Source: Lotus japonicus
Taxonomy: Eukaryota > Streptophyta > Magnoliopsida > Fabales > Fabaceae
Assembly: GCF_012489685.1 (NCBI RefSeq)
Contig: NC_080044.1
Span: 17,216,369 to 17,280,368, forward strand
Reading direction: 5' to 3'
Length of the DNA stretch: 64,000 nucleotides
Under the pieces are notes generated by a model. The model was not told the DNA's origin, ran no database searches, and saw nothing but the letters and a program-made list of their open reading frames with translations. Below are positions 22,271 to 33,647 of this stretch, piece after piece. Every line of letters begins with the position of its first letter. Within the stretch, counting starts at the first letter, position 1. The translations under genes and the position numbers were made by a program.

Positions 22271-22855
22271 CAATCCAAGAGTCTCCTCTATCCTGTGCAC
22301 ACGTAATTTTGACAAATACTTAGCTTTAGGAGAGTTAGGAGTACATATTTTAACTTTGCGTAGTAATTTACTAATTTTTGTTCTATCTTCACTTGGTTCT
22401 TTTCATAATACAAAAAATATAATTTGCCAAAATAAAATAATAAAAACACTAATTACTAGTACATGGTCATGGGTACTGCTTAGTTCTTACCATGTGTGCG
22501 GCTGTTGTGTTGTGGTAGTGTCTTTCAGTAAAGAGAGCCAAAGAACACTTTGTAGGAGGCTCTCTCAGAAACAGAGTATCGAAGCTTCCTCCATGTGCCA
22601 TACCCGCGAGCAAGTCCACAACTAGATTACCTTCTTAATATGTGTTACCCTTACCATCCAATTCCTCTACAGCCGTTCTTGGATAGAGTGGATCATCGCT
22701 GCACAAGAGTGTTGGGACGGACAAGGCTAAATGATCGAGTGATCTAAAAATTCTAGAATCTGGACAACATATACATATAAATTTATAACATTTAAAATAT
22801 ATATTATTATAAGTTTGAATACACATCATAAATGTTAACTACAACTTTTCATATG
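22271..22855. other. Intergenic DNA, nothing recognised
   Basis: This may be further LINE decay. The 120-codon frame at 22263-22625 has no recognisable domain. Confidence 0.4.
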
Positions 22856-22863
22856 TGTAGAAA

Positions 22864-24078
22864 GACATAAATATGGCTTTAGTCCCTCGCCGGAGTAAAA
22901 GTGGGGATTGGTCCTCAATTTTTGGTAAAATGATTGGTTTTGGTCCTTCCGGCCGGTTGGGTCCGCCAGCTGATGTGGCCCTTGCCACGTCAATTAATGA
23001 ACTTGCTGGATTTTTTTTCTTTTTTCATTTAAAAAAAATAAAATTTTAACACACCAATTAACCCTCACTAACTAAATCTTTTTTTAATTCATGATGTTCA
23101 TCTTTCAATTCCAAAAAATTTCATTGATCAGACCGTGAACCACACTCCCACTTTAAATTCCTTCCTTTATTTCCAGCCCATTATTTATAGTTCATACAAC
23201 TTCATTCTAAAAAACCAAGACTTGGAACAAGAAGAAGAAGAAAACATGTGCCTAGAAACACAAGAACATCCTCTGTTTTTGTACTTTTTCATCTTTTCCG
23301 CTGTAATCTCCACCATTGTCAAAAATTCTTCCCACACAACTCAATCATGGTCCTCTCCCAACAACACATTCTCCCTCCGATTCATTCCCCTCCACCCATA
23401 ACAATCTTCTTCCCCTGCTTCCTTCATCGCCGCAATCGTCTACTCCGGCGGCTCGCCCACCATCTGGTCCGTCGGAAACGGCGCCACCATCAACCTTCTA
23501 AATTAGCCACCACACCGCACCATGCAAAACAGAACCTCGTAAACCTCCAGATCTCAACCCCGAAAAGCCAAACCATCAAAATCATCGCTGGTGGAAATCT
23601 GGATCTAACTAAGATGTATGTGAAAATCTGGATCTTTGCTTGTGGTTCTCCAGGAACGTGTTCCAATCTCGCCGCTTCTGTGACTCGTAAGGGCTCGGCG
23701 GCGCCGGTGATAATCCCTCCGGTGGTGGTGGTGATGGAAAAAGAAGGTGTGGATGGTGGCGGTTTAAGGAGAGAAGAAGGAGAGAAGGTTTAAGTAATTA
23801 ACAAAAAATTAAGATAAAGAATAAAAACAAAAAAATTAATTAAGATATAATTAATATGTTTTTTAAATAAAAAAAAGGAAAAAAATCCAGCAAAGCTCAC
23901 TAATTGACGTGACAAAGGCCACATCAGCTGGCGGAGCTCCGGTGTTGACCCAATCGGCCGAAAGGACCAAAACCAATCATTTTGCCAAAAACTGGGGATT
24001 GATTCCTACCTTTACTCCGACGAGGGACTAAAGCCATATTTATGACAAAGGTTGGGGACCAAAAACTGGATTAAGCCT
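22864..24078. mobile_element. Inverted-repeat element carrying a receptor-kinase fragment, 1,215 bp
   Basis: About 150 bp at 22865-23015 (ATAAATATGGCTTTAGTCCC...) returns inverted at about 23890-24045. The right end extends about 35 bp further (to GGCTTAAT on the complement), so the left tip seems trimmed. TGTAGAAA flanks both sides (22856-22863 and 24079-24086), compatible with an 8-9 bp duplication of a Mutator-like or related element. It carries GC-rich gene-derived cargo. Confidence 0.7.
23246..23506 (+). pseudogene. 5' end of a G-type lectin S-receptor-like kinase gene, captured
   Basis: From the ATG at 23246 the frame reads a hydrophobic signal-peptide-like stretch (PLFLYFFIFSAVISTIV), then SSPNNTFSLRFIPLHP. 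After an in-frame TAA (23399-23401) the same frame continues SSSPASFIAAIVYSGGSPT and IWSVGNGAT to a stop at 23504-23506. This order is the beginning of the B-lectin domain of plant G-type lectin receptor kinases, which are plasma-membrane receptors. Everything after that is missing. The internal stop and truncation make it non-functional. Its location between transposon arms points to transduplication. Confidence 0.68.
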
Positions 24079-24086
24079 TGTAGAAA

Positions 24087-24932
24087 TATTATAAGGTTTT
24101 TCTAAATTAAATTCCAAAATTACTTTTTAATTTTTCAATTTTGTGTGTTGAATAACATTTTCCGGATAAGAATCAGATGGACCCACACTAATCCACTGAA
24201 ACCCGAATGTTCCCTTGATATTAGCACAAAGGAGAATCTCCGCTGTCAACCCTCCGATGGTATCTATCTAATTTTAATCTTACGACTTGACATTGACTCA
24301 AATTCTCAATACTGAATGACACGTACCCGAAATAACAAAATAGCTTTTCTTATAGAAAAAAAAAAAAACACTCTGGGTCCTTCTATTTCATAATTGCGTA
24401 TCTCACTGATACTCACTCAGTAACGTTCCTCTCATCTCACTAATCACACACACTATTACTACTACCTTTCATTTCAAAGTGCTCATTCTCTCTCTGCTTT
24501 CACTGTAAGTTTCCCCATTCTCTATCTCTCTCTTTTCTTTCTTCAGTCTGTTATTGCTTTAATTTTCGTGTTCTCCTCACTAAGCTCTCTCTAATTTCCA
24601 AGCTTTTCCAACATTCACTTCTTGAAACCCATTTACCCCCAGAAACTGAGTTTCTTTCCTTCTTTGCTTTCACTTTAATTTTGAGGTTGATGATTCTTGT
24701 TTCTGTATATTGTTTCATTTGTTAATCGCATTTTAAAGTCGTTAGCTAGATATTAACATGATCTTTAGTTCAGAAAGATTCATAGTTCTTCACTGATTCA
24801 TCATTCTAGTTATTCTGAGTGATATATGGTTTAATTGCTGCAAGAAACTGTCATGATTTGTATAAAGCATGACATTTTTTCTTAACTATTTTGATTCTGT
24901 ATATGTGTTAGCTAGCTGGGAAATAAGCAAAA
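24087..24932 (+). promoter_or_regulatory. Pyrophosphatase promoter, leader and probable 5' UTR intron
   Basis: The pyrimidine-rich leader (about 24420-24505) ends at a good donor (CACT|GTAAGT, 24507). The sequence is then intron-like up to TTAGCTAG (about 24915), after which AAATAAGCAAAA precedes the ATG. A leader intron is therefore likely. No clear TATA box was assigned. Confidence 0.5.
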
Positions 24933-27358
24933 ATGGCTAGCAATGAAGAACAAAGTTTCAAGACTTTGGGATTGCCTAATGTTGTGCTGAATGAAAGAAT
25001 TCTTTCTTCTCTCACTCGGAGAGATTTCGCTGCTCATCCTTGGCATGACTTAGAGATTGGTAAAATCACTTCTCATATGTGTTTCTAATTCCATCTCATA
25101 TTTACATTCATTATAATGAATTGATTAATCATTAATACATATTTTCTCTCTTTTATCTTTAAATGGAAATTGAATATTTTGTGCTTCCAGAATCTCTGTT
25201 TAGTTTCAACTTTGATTTCATTCAATATTGGGCTGAAAATTACCAATGGTTTCATACATGCAGGGCCAGGAGCTCCATCAATTTTTAATTGTGTAAGTTT
25301 TTCTTTCTTTTCTATATGTTTTATTCATGCATAAAGGTTTAGGGACTTAGGGGGGAAAACCTGTTGTCAAGGTCTATTATTTACATTCCACATTCCTGGT
25401 CAGTGCAGGGTAACCATGACCATGACATGAGTTATTGTTTTGCTGCATTGTTTCTGTGTTATACATACATAAAGCTTAGGGAAGAAAATTACAATCTTTT
25501 GACAATTCTCTTATTTGCATACCAAGTTCCTGCTAAGCATGGTCAATGCCTATCTGGGTTTGGGGCAATTAATTGCGTTTCTGATCATCCATGGTAAAAC
25601 ATATATACAGTCTTTGTAACTTGTAGTATGTATGGTTTTAAAAGAAGCTTTAACAGGGACATGGTGCTAATGTGAAACTGAATTAATTAATGGCTTTAGA
25701 TGATAAATGTGGCACTCAACTAGAATCCTGTTAATGTTTGTTTCTAAGAAATAAAGAGATTTTTGCTATGGCAGGTGGTTGAAATTGGTAAAGGCAGCAA
25801 GGTTAAGTATGAGTTGGACAAGGCAAGTGGACTTATAAAGGTATGATTACCATTCTTGATTTAATGGCAAATTAAAGTGTTTTTCTTATAAGGGAATTGT
25901 ATCCTCAATTACCATTTTTGCATTCATCACCAGAATATTGTCTGCTTTTAAGTTTAAATGCCTTCCAAAACTCTATCACGCTCTCAAAAAAAGAACCCAA
26001 ATTGTTAGGGGTCATTTGCCTTTGAAAACTCCATAACTTACATGTCTAAGTTCTTAGGAGAAAGATTGTTAATGTTTTATGTTTAGGTTTAAATGGAGTC
26101 AATTTTATAAACTGGCAAGATAAAAATGGTAACTCAAATACTTTCAATGGATGGTGTCCAAATTCTCTGTATTGAGTTATAGGATGCTTCTATGCGATTG
26201 TTGTGCTGCTTAACATAGATAATAGTTTGGTTTCTTGCTGTGAAATATATGTTACTTTGTTCTGAAGCATAACTAATGCATGGGGTGAATAACTTAGGTT
26301 GATCGCATCCTTTACTCATCTGTTGTCTACCCACACAACTATGGTTTTATCCCAAGAACCATTTGTGAAGACAATGATCCCATGGATGTCCTGGTTCTGA
26401 TGCAGGTAACAAGTAACAACGCTTCAAAAACTTGTCCATGATATTTGACGGAAATGTCTGTTTTCTTTGAAAAATTCAAACTTAACTTAGATTGAAACTT
26501 TTATATTGAGTAGGAGCCTGTGATCCCTGGTTGTTTCCTTCGTGCTCGTGCTATTGGATTGATGCCCATGATTGACCAGGTAAAAGTTGCACCCTACTGC
26601 TATATTGAGATTCTAATACGATGTCATAAATCAATTTATTCAGTAAGCCTATGTTGTTAAATTAAGGCACATGAGTGGCTTTTGTGATCTGCTTTGACTT
26701 TTTCTCCCTTTTTGTCTTAAGTTGGCTTTCAAAATCATACCATTTGGATGATGCTCTTCTGCTGTAAAATTAATGCATTTGTAGAGAAAGTATCAAATTA
26801 AACGAGTTCTGGTACAGGGAGAGAAGGATGACAAGATCATAGCAGTTTGTGCTGATGACCCTGAGTTCCGTCATTACAAGGACATCAAGGAGCTTCCTCC
26901 ACATCGGCTTGCTGAAATTAGAAGATTCTTTGAGGACTGTATCCTGTTATATGCATAATTCAAGTCTCTCCTATGTTTTTGTGACCTTTTAAATCCGAAT
27001 CATAAATTTTGCACTTTTATCTGTCTCTGCTATCAATAGTGTACTCTCCATGTATGATGTGTGTCCTTAAGCTAGCCACCCTAGACAAGAAGAATGAGAA
27101 CAAAAAAGTTGATGTGGAAGACTTTCTACCAGCTGAAGCTGCTGTTCAGGCTATCAAATACTCCATGTGAGCTATTTTTCTTTACAATCATGTTGGAGTG
27201 AAACTTATATTTCTCACTAGTCTTTCTCGGTTTTACTTTTCAATTGAAGATCAAATGATTCATTTAATATTTAGCCTCACTTTCATTCATGGACTTTCCC
27301 CCCTTCCTTTTGCAGGGACCTTTATGCTGCCAGTGTAGTCCAGAGCTTGAGGCAGTGA
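24933..27358 (+). CDS. PPA: Soluble inorganic pyrophosphatase (family I), 8 exons, 213 aa
   Basis: Exons: 24933-25059, 25264-25292, 25775-25840, 26298-26405, 26514-26579, 26818-26938, 27085-27166 and 27316-27358. All join in phase to a 213-residue protein, the usual size of plant soluble PPases. It hydrolyses cytosolic PPi to phosphate and so drives biosynthetic reactions. Visible signatures are [36 protein letters not shown] and the Mg-binding active-site motif DNDPMD (residues 99-104), followed by [13 protein letters not shown] and FFEDYKKNENK. It ends ...[11 protein letters not shown]. Intron 6 (26939-27084) has U12-type signals. No lesion is seen. Confidence 0.95.
26620..26700 (+). repeat. 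Dispersed intronic repeat, copy 3 (diverged)
   Basis: GTCATAAATCAATTTATTCA and GGCACATGAGTGG, in a pyrophosphatase intron, match the two hydrolase-intron copies loosely. Confidence 0.4.
26939..27084 (+). other. Probable U12-type intron in the pyrophosphatase gene
   Basis: The donor reads T|GTATCCTGTT (U12 consensus RTATCCTTT). TCCTTAAG at 27064-27071 matches the U12 branch consensus TCCTTAAC at 7 of 8 positions and lies about 14 nt from the acceptor CTAG|AC. The protein frame (FED|YKKNEN) fixes both splice sites. Confidence 0.75.
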
Positions 27359-27555
27359 TGATGACTTGTTTAGAAAAATGCAGTGACATCCAAGTATATT
27401 AGCACAATGTGTATGAAGCATTGAAGCTAATCATTTTGATATTTTTGTCATGCTATTGCACCCTGATAATTGGCTTCTTGCAATAGTTATCTGAATCTTC
27501 TGATTAGTTCAGCTTCCATGAATAGAAATAGATATGATACATTTATATAGTAAGT

Positions 27556-27611
<56 letters not shown>

Positions 27612-27940
27612 TCTCTCCCTCTCCCTCCCTCGGTCATGTGTGGGGATAAGCGGATTACACAATGAGAAGTCACTCTTCCTTCCCTCCTTTAGAAGCTTCC
27701 CCTCTAAATTTGATCATAATACAATGTCATTGGCTCTAAATGAGCATGGTTTGTGTAATTGTGTGCAAATTTATGTTCATCAACTGTATGGGAAGAATTG
27801 GATGACTTATGGGAACCGAGATGTATTACAAGATGTGGATCGCAAGTGGTCTATGTTGATGACAAACTAATAGATCCCATGTGAAGTGTTTTGGTGTTGT
27901 TCAGAAATCACAACCAGGAATTGTTAGAACTTAGAAGATA
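27359..27940. other. Pyrophosphatase 3' UTR and flank with long CT microsatellite
   Basis: A long (CT)n tract runs from about 27559 to 27606 and continues as imperfect CTCTCC to 27630. The 76-codon frame at 27640-27870 has no recognisable domain and is not called. Confidence 0.6.
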
Positions 27941-28277
27941 CTCCCTCCGTCCCCTATTATACGATACTCTTTTTGAGTTTTTTTTGTCTCATAATATAAG
28001 TCACTTTACATTATCTATGGAGCATTAATTATAGTTTTCCATGTTTACCCTCATATTTAATACTCCACATTCAAAGAATTTTTATGTTCCCAAAATTTTG
28101 ATTGATTTTCAAGACCCTTATAGTTTAAAGGTAGTGAAATATTAATATGGAGAGAGAATTTCATATGAGGTGATTTTGGGAAGTGTCTTTAAAAAACTAC
28201 AAATTTATTGCTCTTAACAATTTTTCTTAATTCTAAAGAGTTGGGTAAAAGTGACTTATAATAGGGAACGGAGAGAG
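27941..28277. mobile_element. Stowaway MITE
   Basis: The ends are CTCCCTCCGTCCCCTATTAT and the complementary ...ATAGGGAACGGAGAGAG, flanked by TA (27939-27940, 28278-28279). This is the typical Tc1/mariner-related plant MITE. Confidence 0.85.
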
Positions 28278-28443
28278 TAGCTAAGTTGTTTACTTTCAGA
28301 AAAACATTGGCAAGTGATTCAATTGTTCACTTTGTCATATGGTCCATTGGGAACAAGTATTAAGGAAGCATTTTCAACCACAAATAAATATGAAAAAAAT
28401 AATTATAAAACCCGAAAAAAAGTGTGGCTGAAAATTATTATAC

Positions 28444-29947
28444 TAACTACTAGATATTATACCCGTGCGTTGCACGGGTTTATTTACGATATTTTTTAAT
28501 ATTATATGAAAATTACTAAAGTGTAATTATATAAATAATAAATATTAAAATATTTCTTAAATATAAATATAACAGAAAAAATTATTGTGTTTATACATCG
28601 AAATAGATAGTATTACGGTTTTTTTTTATGCATTAAATTACTTGTATTCAAATTCTCTTTTTTTTTTGGGCGAGAGATTAATCTCACGGCTTTCGGCTGT
28701 GGGGATACTTTGGTATTCGAATTCTCTTTATGTAAATAAACAATATTACTGAAATATAAAAATAATTGAAAAAGAAAATATTATTAATAACATAAGAAAA
28801 CTTGAGAAAATATTTTTACTACTATGTTTTTCAAATAATACACACATGCAGTATATTTAATAGTAAATATCTTCTAGAGACATTCATTTAATTTTGAAAC
28901 TATTTTTCTAGATTGTTCATTAATAAATTTTATATTTACTACTATTTAATTTAAATTATTAATATTGTCTACATATAAATATGTTTCTTAATTTTTTTTG
29001 TCTCTCAATTTATGATTGATAGTTAATATTCTAACTATTTTTAAGTACTACGTAATAAATTTTTCTTTTGTATAAGAAAATGAAAAGTTGACAATTAATA
29101 GTTAATAATATAGTTAATAACATAAAATATTCATCAATAACTTATTACTATCATTACGTTCAAATTTTTTTTATTACTATCAATATTAAGAAAAATCACA
29201 AATTAATTTAAAATTATTTTTTAAAATAACACAAAACTACATTATAGTCAATTAAAACAACATGCATAATCATTTCAGATTTTAAAAGTAAATTCCTATG
29301 TTATCGTACCCATATTGAGAGGAGATATTTCTCAACACTCTAATATTATATTATATATATATATATATTTCTCTTTCGAAAAAAAAGTAAATTCCAAAAT
29401 ATATATTTACAAAAAGCATTCAACCATTAACTAATTTCAATATTTAACATGTTTATTTTTATTTAAAAGATATTAATTCGTGTTATTTTTGTATCTAACT
29501 TTAGCACTTAATTTTTTATTTATACGTAAAATGTAGTAATAAGTTTTGTTGGTTAATTTTTAAAATTCATCAACTTATGATTATAATTAAAATTAAAATT
29601 TTAATATATAAGAGTTTGAAATTTTTTACAATTAGTTATAAATGTAAAATTTATTTTACTATATATTTTTATTAATGTAAATTTAGTCAATTTAAATTAT
29701 TATTATTCAAAATTTGTCTTCAAGTTATAATTAATAGTTAAAATTTAATCACTATTAAAAATTATTTTAAAATATGGGAAATTGAAAAAAAAATTTAATT
29801 TGGAAATTGAAAGGTTTAACAATTATTAATTAATATAATGAATAATAAAGTAAATATAGTTATTTTTTAGTTTTGTATTTTATTATCTAATGTATTTAAT
29901 ACAAATGTGGTAATCAATGCAAAAAAGTTCAAGTCTCCTTTACATAT
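28444..29947 (-). mobile_element. Helitron-like segment, 3' end at 28444
   Basis: On the minus strand the sequence ends with the hairpin CCCGTGCAACGCACGGG, 8 bases, then CTAG followed by T. This is the hairpin plus CTRR arrangement of plant Helitron 3' ends. The 5' boundary is inferred from a recurring CTTTACATATATA block at about 29938 that abuts the next unit. No Rep/helicase is encoded, so it would be non-autonomous. Confidence 0.55.
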
Positions 29948-29948
29948 A

Positions 29949-31006
29949 TACTAGAAATAATACTCGTGCGTTGCACGGGTTTATTTACACTATTTTTTTA
30001 ATATAGTATAAAAATTATTACAGTGTAATTAAATTTCTTTTGTATTAGTATTAAATTAATTTTAAAAACTTTGGTTGTAATATATTTTATTGATTCGGGT
30101 TCTCTGTTTTTAGGTTTATTATTGTGGTTTCAACTGCAGAGGTGGTGATTTATCATATATCCGGTTTTAATATAAGTTATAATAACATATTTTTTTTATA
30201 CTTTTTATCAACAATAAAATATTTTTAAATTTTTTTTGAACTTGAAATAATTTTAACTTAAAAATTATAAAAAGTTATAATTTTAGTATCGTAAAATATT
30301 ATTTAGTAAATTTAAATTTATTCAACTTTTGTTATAATTATTTTTCTCTGTTATGCTTCCTCCAGTTATTTTTACTTCTATATAATAGATCAAAAATCAT
30401 ATTAAATTTGTTTTTCAAATAATATACACATTCAATATAGTAATAATAATATCTTATAGAGACATTTTTTTTTTAATTTTCAACTATTTTTTCGATATTA
30501 ATTATTAATAAATATTTTTTTATAAGTAATAAATAGTAATAAGTTTTATTTTTTATTTTTTTTTAATTTCTCAACTTATGATTAATAACTAATAATATTT
30601 ATAATTATTATTAACAATAATGTAAAGAATATAAACAAATTATTATTAACAATCTATTATTGTCATTAATGTAAGGTAGTCAATTTCAATTATTATTATT
30701 TTTTAAAAATTCACCTCAAGTTGTAATGAATAATTAAAATTTAAATAATTTAAATATTTCATTTTAAATAAGAGAAATTGAAAAGTTTTAAATTTTAATA
30801 TTTACTTTTAAATATGAGAAATTGAAAAGTTTAACAATTAATAAGTAATATAATGAATAATAAAGTTGATGTAGTTTTTATTTTAGTTTTCAATTTTTTT
30901 ATTTAATGTTTTTAATTCAAAATAAATTTACTATTTTTATGTGTTTAATGTTATTTTTTCAAGTCTGCTTTACATATGTGTGTGTGTATATATATATATA
31001 TCTAGA
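29949..31006 (-). mobile_element. Second Helitron-like segment, 3' end at 29949
   Basis: On the minus strand the hairpin CCCGTGCAACGCACGAG is followed by TATTATTT and CTAG|T. A putative 5' end (TCTAGATATATATA on the minus strand) lies at about 30993-31006. It is arranged head-to-tail with the preceding segment. Both are AT-rich with no coding content. Confidence 0.5.
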
Positions 31007-31160
31007 AATTTTTTTATTTTAAAAGTATTTTATCTAAATTAATTATTAATAAATATTATTTTGTTTTTAATTTTGATTTTTTAAATTTGTTAAATGCAAA
31101 ACTCAAGTCAATTTTAAGTCTATGAATGTTGTTATTTAATATAAGTAGTTGAATAGTTTT

Positions 31161-31430
31161 TTATAGGCTAAAAAGCATTTTTGGCCCCTGATGTTTCAAG
31201 TTTGTGCAAATTCTGCCCCTACTCTATTTTTGTCGATATTTCTACCCCTCATGTTTTCAAACAGTGCACCGTCTACCCCTCCGGAGGGGTAGACGGTGCA
31301 CTGTTTGAAAACATGAGGGGGTAGACGGTGCACTGTTTGAAAACATGAGGGGTAGAAACATCGACAAAAATAGATAGGGGCATAATTTGCACAAACTTGA
31401 AACATCAGGGGCAAAAAATGCTTTTTTATA
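31161..31430. mobile_element. Near-perfect fold-back element, about 270 bp
   Basis: Left arm GCATTTTTGGCCCCTGATG ... CCGTCTACCCCTCC meets the right arm GGAGGGGTAGACGG ... CATCAGGGGCAAAAAATGC at a central GGAGG-type axis near 31282. The right arm has a 34-bp tandem duplication (GTAGACGGTGCACTGTTTGA twice). No coding sequence is present. Confidence 0.85.
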
Positions 31431-31569
31431 ATACAAATTTTTTCAGTTTTTAATTTATTAAATTACATATTTTTTAATGTATTTAATATAAAAGTATGTG
31501 AGGTTTTATAATTTAATGCATTTATTGCATGCAAAAAGCACAAGTGTGCTTTACATATATATATATATA

Positions 31570-31946
31570 CTCCCTCCGTTCCTTTTTAAGTGTCATTTTA
31601 GAACAATTTTTTTGTTCCTATTTAACTTTCGTTTTGATATTTTAGGTTTATTTTATCAATTATACCCTTACCTTTTCAATAACTCCACTTCACATTTTTC
31701 ATAAAATTCTTCTTTCTTAATAACTATGAAGACCTTTATGACTTTATGATTGGGTGAGAGTGGTAGATGGTTTAATGATATGAGAGAGTGGAAAAAAAAA
31801 CTAACAATCCACTATCTTGGTTAGAGAGATTTATGACTTTATGATTGAGATGTGAGAGGGTAGAATGGGAAAAACAACTCTAATAATCCACTATCTTGGT
31901 TGGAGAGTTTTATGCTAAAACGACACTTAAAAAGGAACGGAGGGAG
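31570..31946. mobile_element. Stowaway MITE
   Basis: The inverted ends CTCCCTCCGTTCCTTTTTAA and TTAAAAAGGAACGGAGGGAG are flanked by TA (31568-31569, 31947-31948). The insertion interrupts a TATATATA run that may be a Helitron 5' end. Confidence 0.88.
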
Positions 31947-32190
31947 TAGATTGTATCGATCGCTAATATTACCATTATATCTCTTTCTCTTTTATCTCTC
32001 TCCCATATCATTATGACATGATAATATGAGAGAAAGAGAGATAAAATGGCCGGTAACTTAAAAGGGTTTTTCAATTTCAGCCACTCAGTTCTTTTGGGGT
32101 TTTTAATTATTTTCATATCTATTTGTGGTTGAATGCTTCCTCATACTCCCATTAGACCCTTTGAGTAGCATACGCATTGAATCATCCGTC

Positions 32191-32967
32191 AAAAGCATAG
32201 CTAGTTTTTTAGTACAAAGTGAATTATGGATGAACTCTATGAAGCACCATTGCGGTCGCCGCTCAGTTTTCATATAACTCAAGTAGTAAGAGCTAATGAC
32301 ATATGGGTTGGGGAGGAGAATGTCTATGGATCGATTCTTGGAGAGTGCAATTTATTTTTGCAATGTACCAAAAAAAATATTAATTTTGAAAAATATTTAG
32401 CTTTAACATTTATATTTGGGTCCTTGAAAAAAAAAAGGCTAGCTACACCTGCGGATTCCATGATGACTCTCGTAAATTTGCAAGACAAGGGAAGCTTAAA
32501 ACCATGGAAGACTCCCCTCAATTCAGCCATTTAAATAGAGTCATTCTAACAGCGGATTGAAATATTTTATGTCTCAAAATTGTCTCTGATTCTTGTTTCT
32601 CCAATGAAATTTTTAAGTATTTTTTTTTTGAAACTAATGAAATTTTTAAGTTGAAAGATTTTATTGGTGAAATGAGAAATTGAGACGCTATATAGGGATA
32701 GAATATCAATATCCCCAAACAGCATATGTAAGAATTAATGCAGTAGATTGGGCTAAGTTAATAAATTATCTTAAAAACAAGTAGTAGTTTACACTTTACA
32801 AGGTTGAACTGCCATATGCCAAGATTTGCTTTGATCATCTTGGGCCCAAATGTTTCATGTGTTTGAAGAACTCGCATCAATTAGATGATAAAAGCCCAAA
32901 ATTCAGGCTAAAAAATAAATGATCAATCACCAAAAAGTAAAAAAATTATCTTAGCAGGGGAAAAAAA
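32191..32967. other. Intergenic DNA, nothing recognised
   Basis: AT-rich flank of the tRNA gene. The 102-codon frame at 32226-32534 has no recognisable domain. Confidence 0.45.
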
Positions 32968-33039
32968 TTCCATTGCTGGGAATCGAACCCGGGTCTCCTG
33001 GGTGAAAGCCAGATATCCTAACCGCTGGACGACAATGGA
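32968..33039 (-). tRNA. trnE-TTC: tRNA-Glu (TTC anticodon)
   Basis: The minus strand folds as a 72-nt tRNA. The acceptor stem TCCATTG pairs with CAATGGA and the discriminator is A. The anticodon arm is CTGGCTTTCACCCAG with anticodon TTC. The T arm is CCGGGTTCGATTCCCAG with canonical GGTTCGA. A run of seven T follows the 3' end within a few bases, as a Pol III terminator. No intron is present and no stem is broken. Confidence 0.95.
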
Positions 33040-33218
33040 GTATTTGATAATGTATGTCATCTAATAGTATATAACATTTAATTCGAAACAATATAATGTG
33101 AAGCTAATGAATTAGCAAATATTTTTGGCTTCTCTACATGCCATACATACATTTTCAAAAGTAGAAAGAATTCAAATTTCTCATACCAAATTAAATATAA
33201 TAATTGTGAAATTTAGTA

Positions 33219-33559
33219 CTCCCTCCGTCCCTTATTATAAGTCACATTTTTTTAGTTTTTATTGTCTTATAAGATAAGTCACTTTACAATATCTATGAAG
33301 CATTAATTATATTTTTTCCATGTTTACCCTCATATTTAATACTCCATATTCAAAGAACTTTCATGTTTCCTAAAATTTTACTTGATTTCCAAGACCCCTT
33401 ATAGTTTAAAAGTAGTGGAATGTTAATATGGAGAGAAAATTTCATATGAGGGTGATTTTGGAAAATTCTTTTAAAAAGCTACAACTTTATTACTCTTAAC
33501 TAATTTTCTTAATCTTAAAGAATTGGGTAAAAGCGACTTATAATAGGGGACGAATGGAG
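33219..33559. mobile_element. Stowaway MITE
   Basis: The left end CTCCCTCCGTCCCTTATTAT and the right end ATAATAGGGGACGAATGGAG are flanked by TA (33217-33218, 33560-33561). It is a close relative of the copy at 27941-28277. Confidence 0.85.
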
Positions 33560-33647
33560 TATTTGTTTGTGTAGTTTTATTTATGTACATCTGAATGCAT
33601 ATTCGTGTGCACAATATGACTAATGGATCTACCTTAGCAATTACCTA

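Larger units (their letters stand above)
28309..32190. mobile_element. MULE-like inverted-repeat element with nested insertions
   Basis: About 130 bp at 28309-28440 (GAAGCATTTTCAACCACAAA ... GTGGCTGAAAATTA) returns inverted at about 32070-32190. The sub-terminal words CCACAAATAAATATG and GTGGCTGAAAATTA also occur at the same distance from the end of the 8-kb MULE (about 1960-2014), so the two belong to related families. A possible imperfect target duplication is AAAAACAT / AAAAGCAT. The interior is very AT-rich and holds Helitron-like pieces, a fold-back element and a Stowaway. Confidence 0.55.

Noticed and set aside
23248..23793. 181-codon frame rich in His/Arg/Pro
   Set aside because: Out of frame with the lectin-kinase homology that occupies its first third; treated as a shadow.
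27640..27870. 76-codon frame downstream of the pyrophosphatase
   Set aside because: No recognisable domain and no splice or promoter context; likely chance.
28440..31000. Possible CRISPR-like or centromeric array from the recurrent hairpin
   Set aside because: Only two hairpins 1.5 kb apart, each with CTAG next to it, which fits Helitron 3' ends; CRISPR arrays do not occur in plant nuclei.
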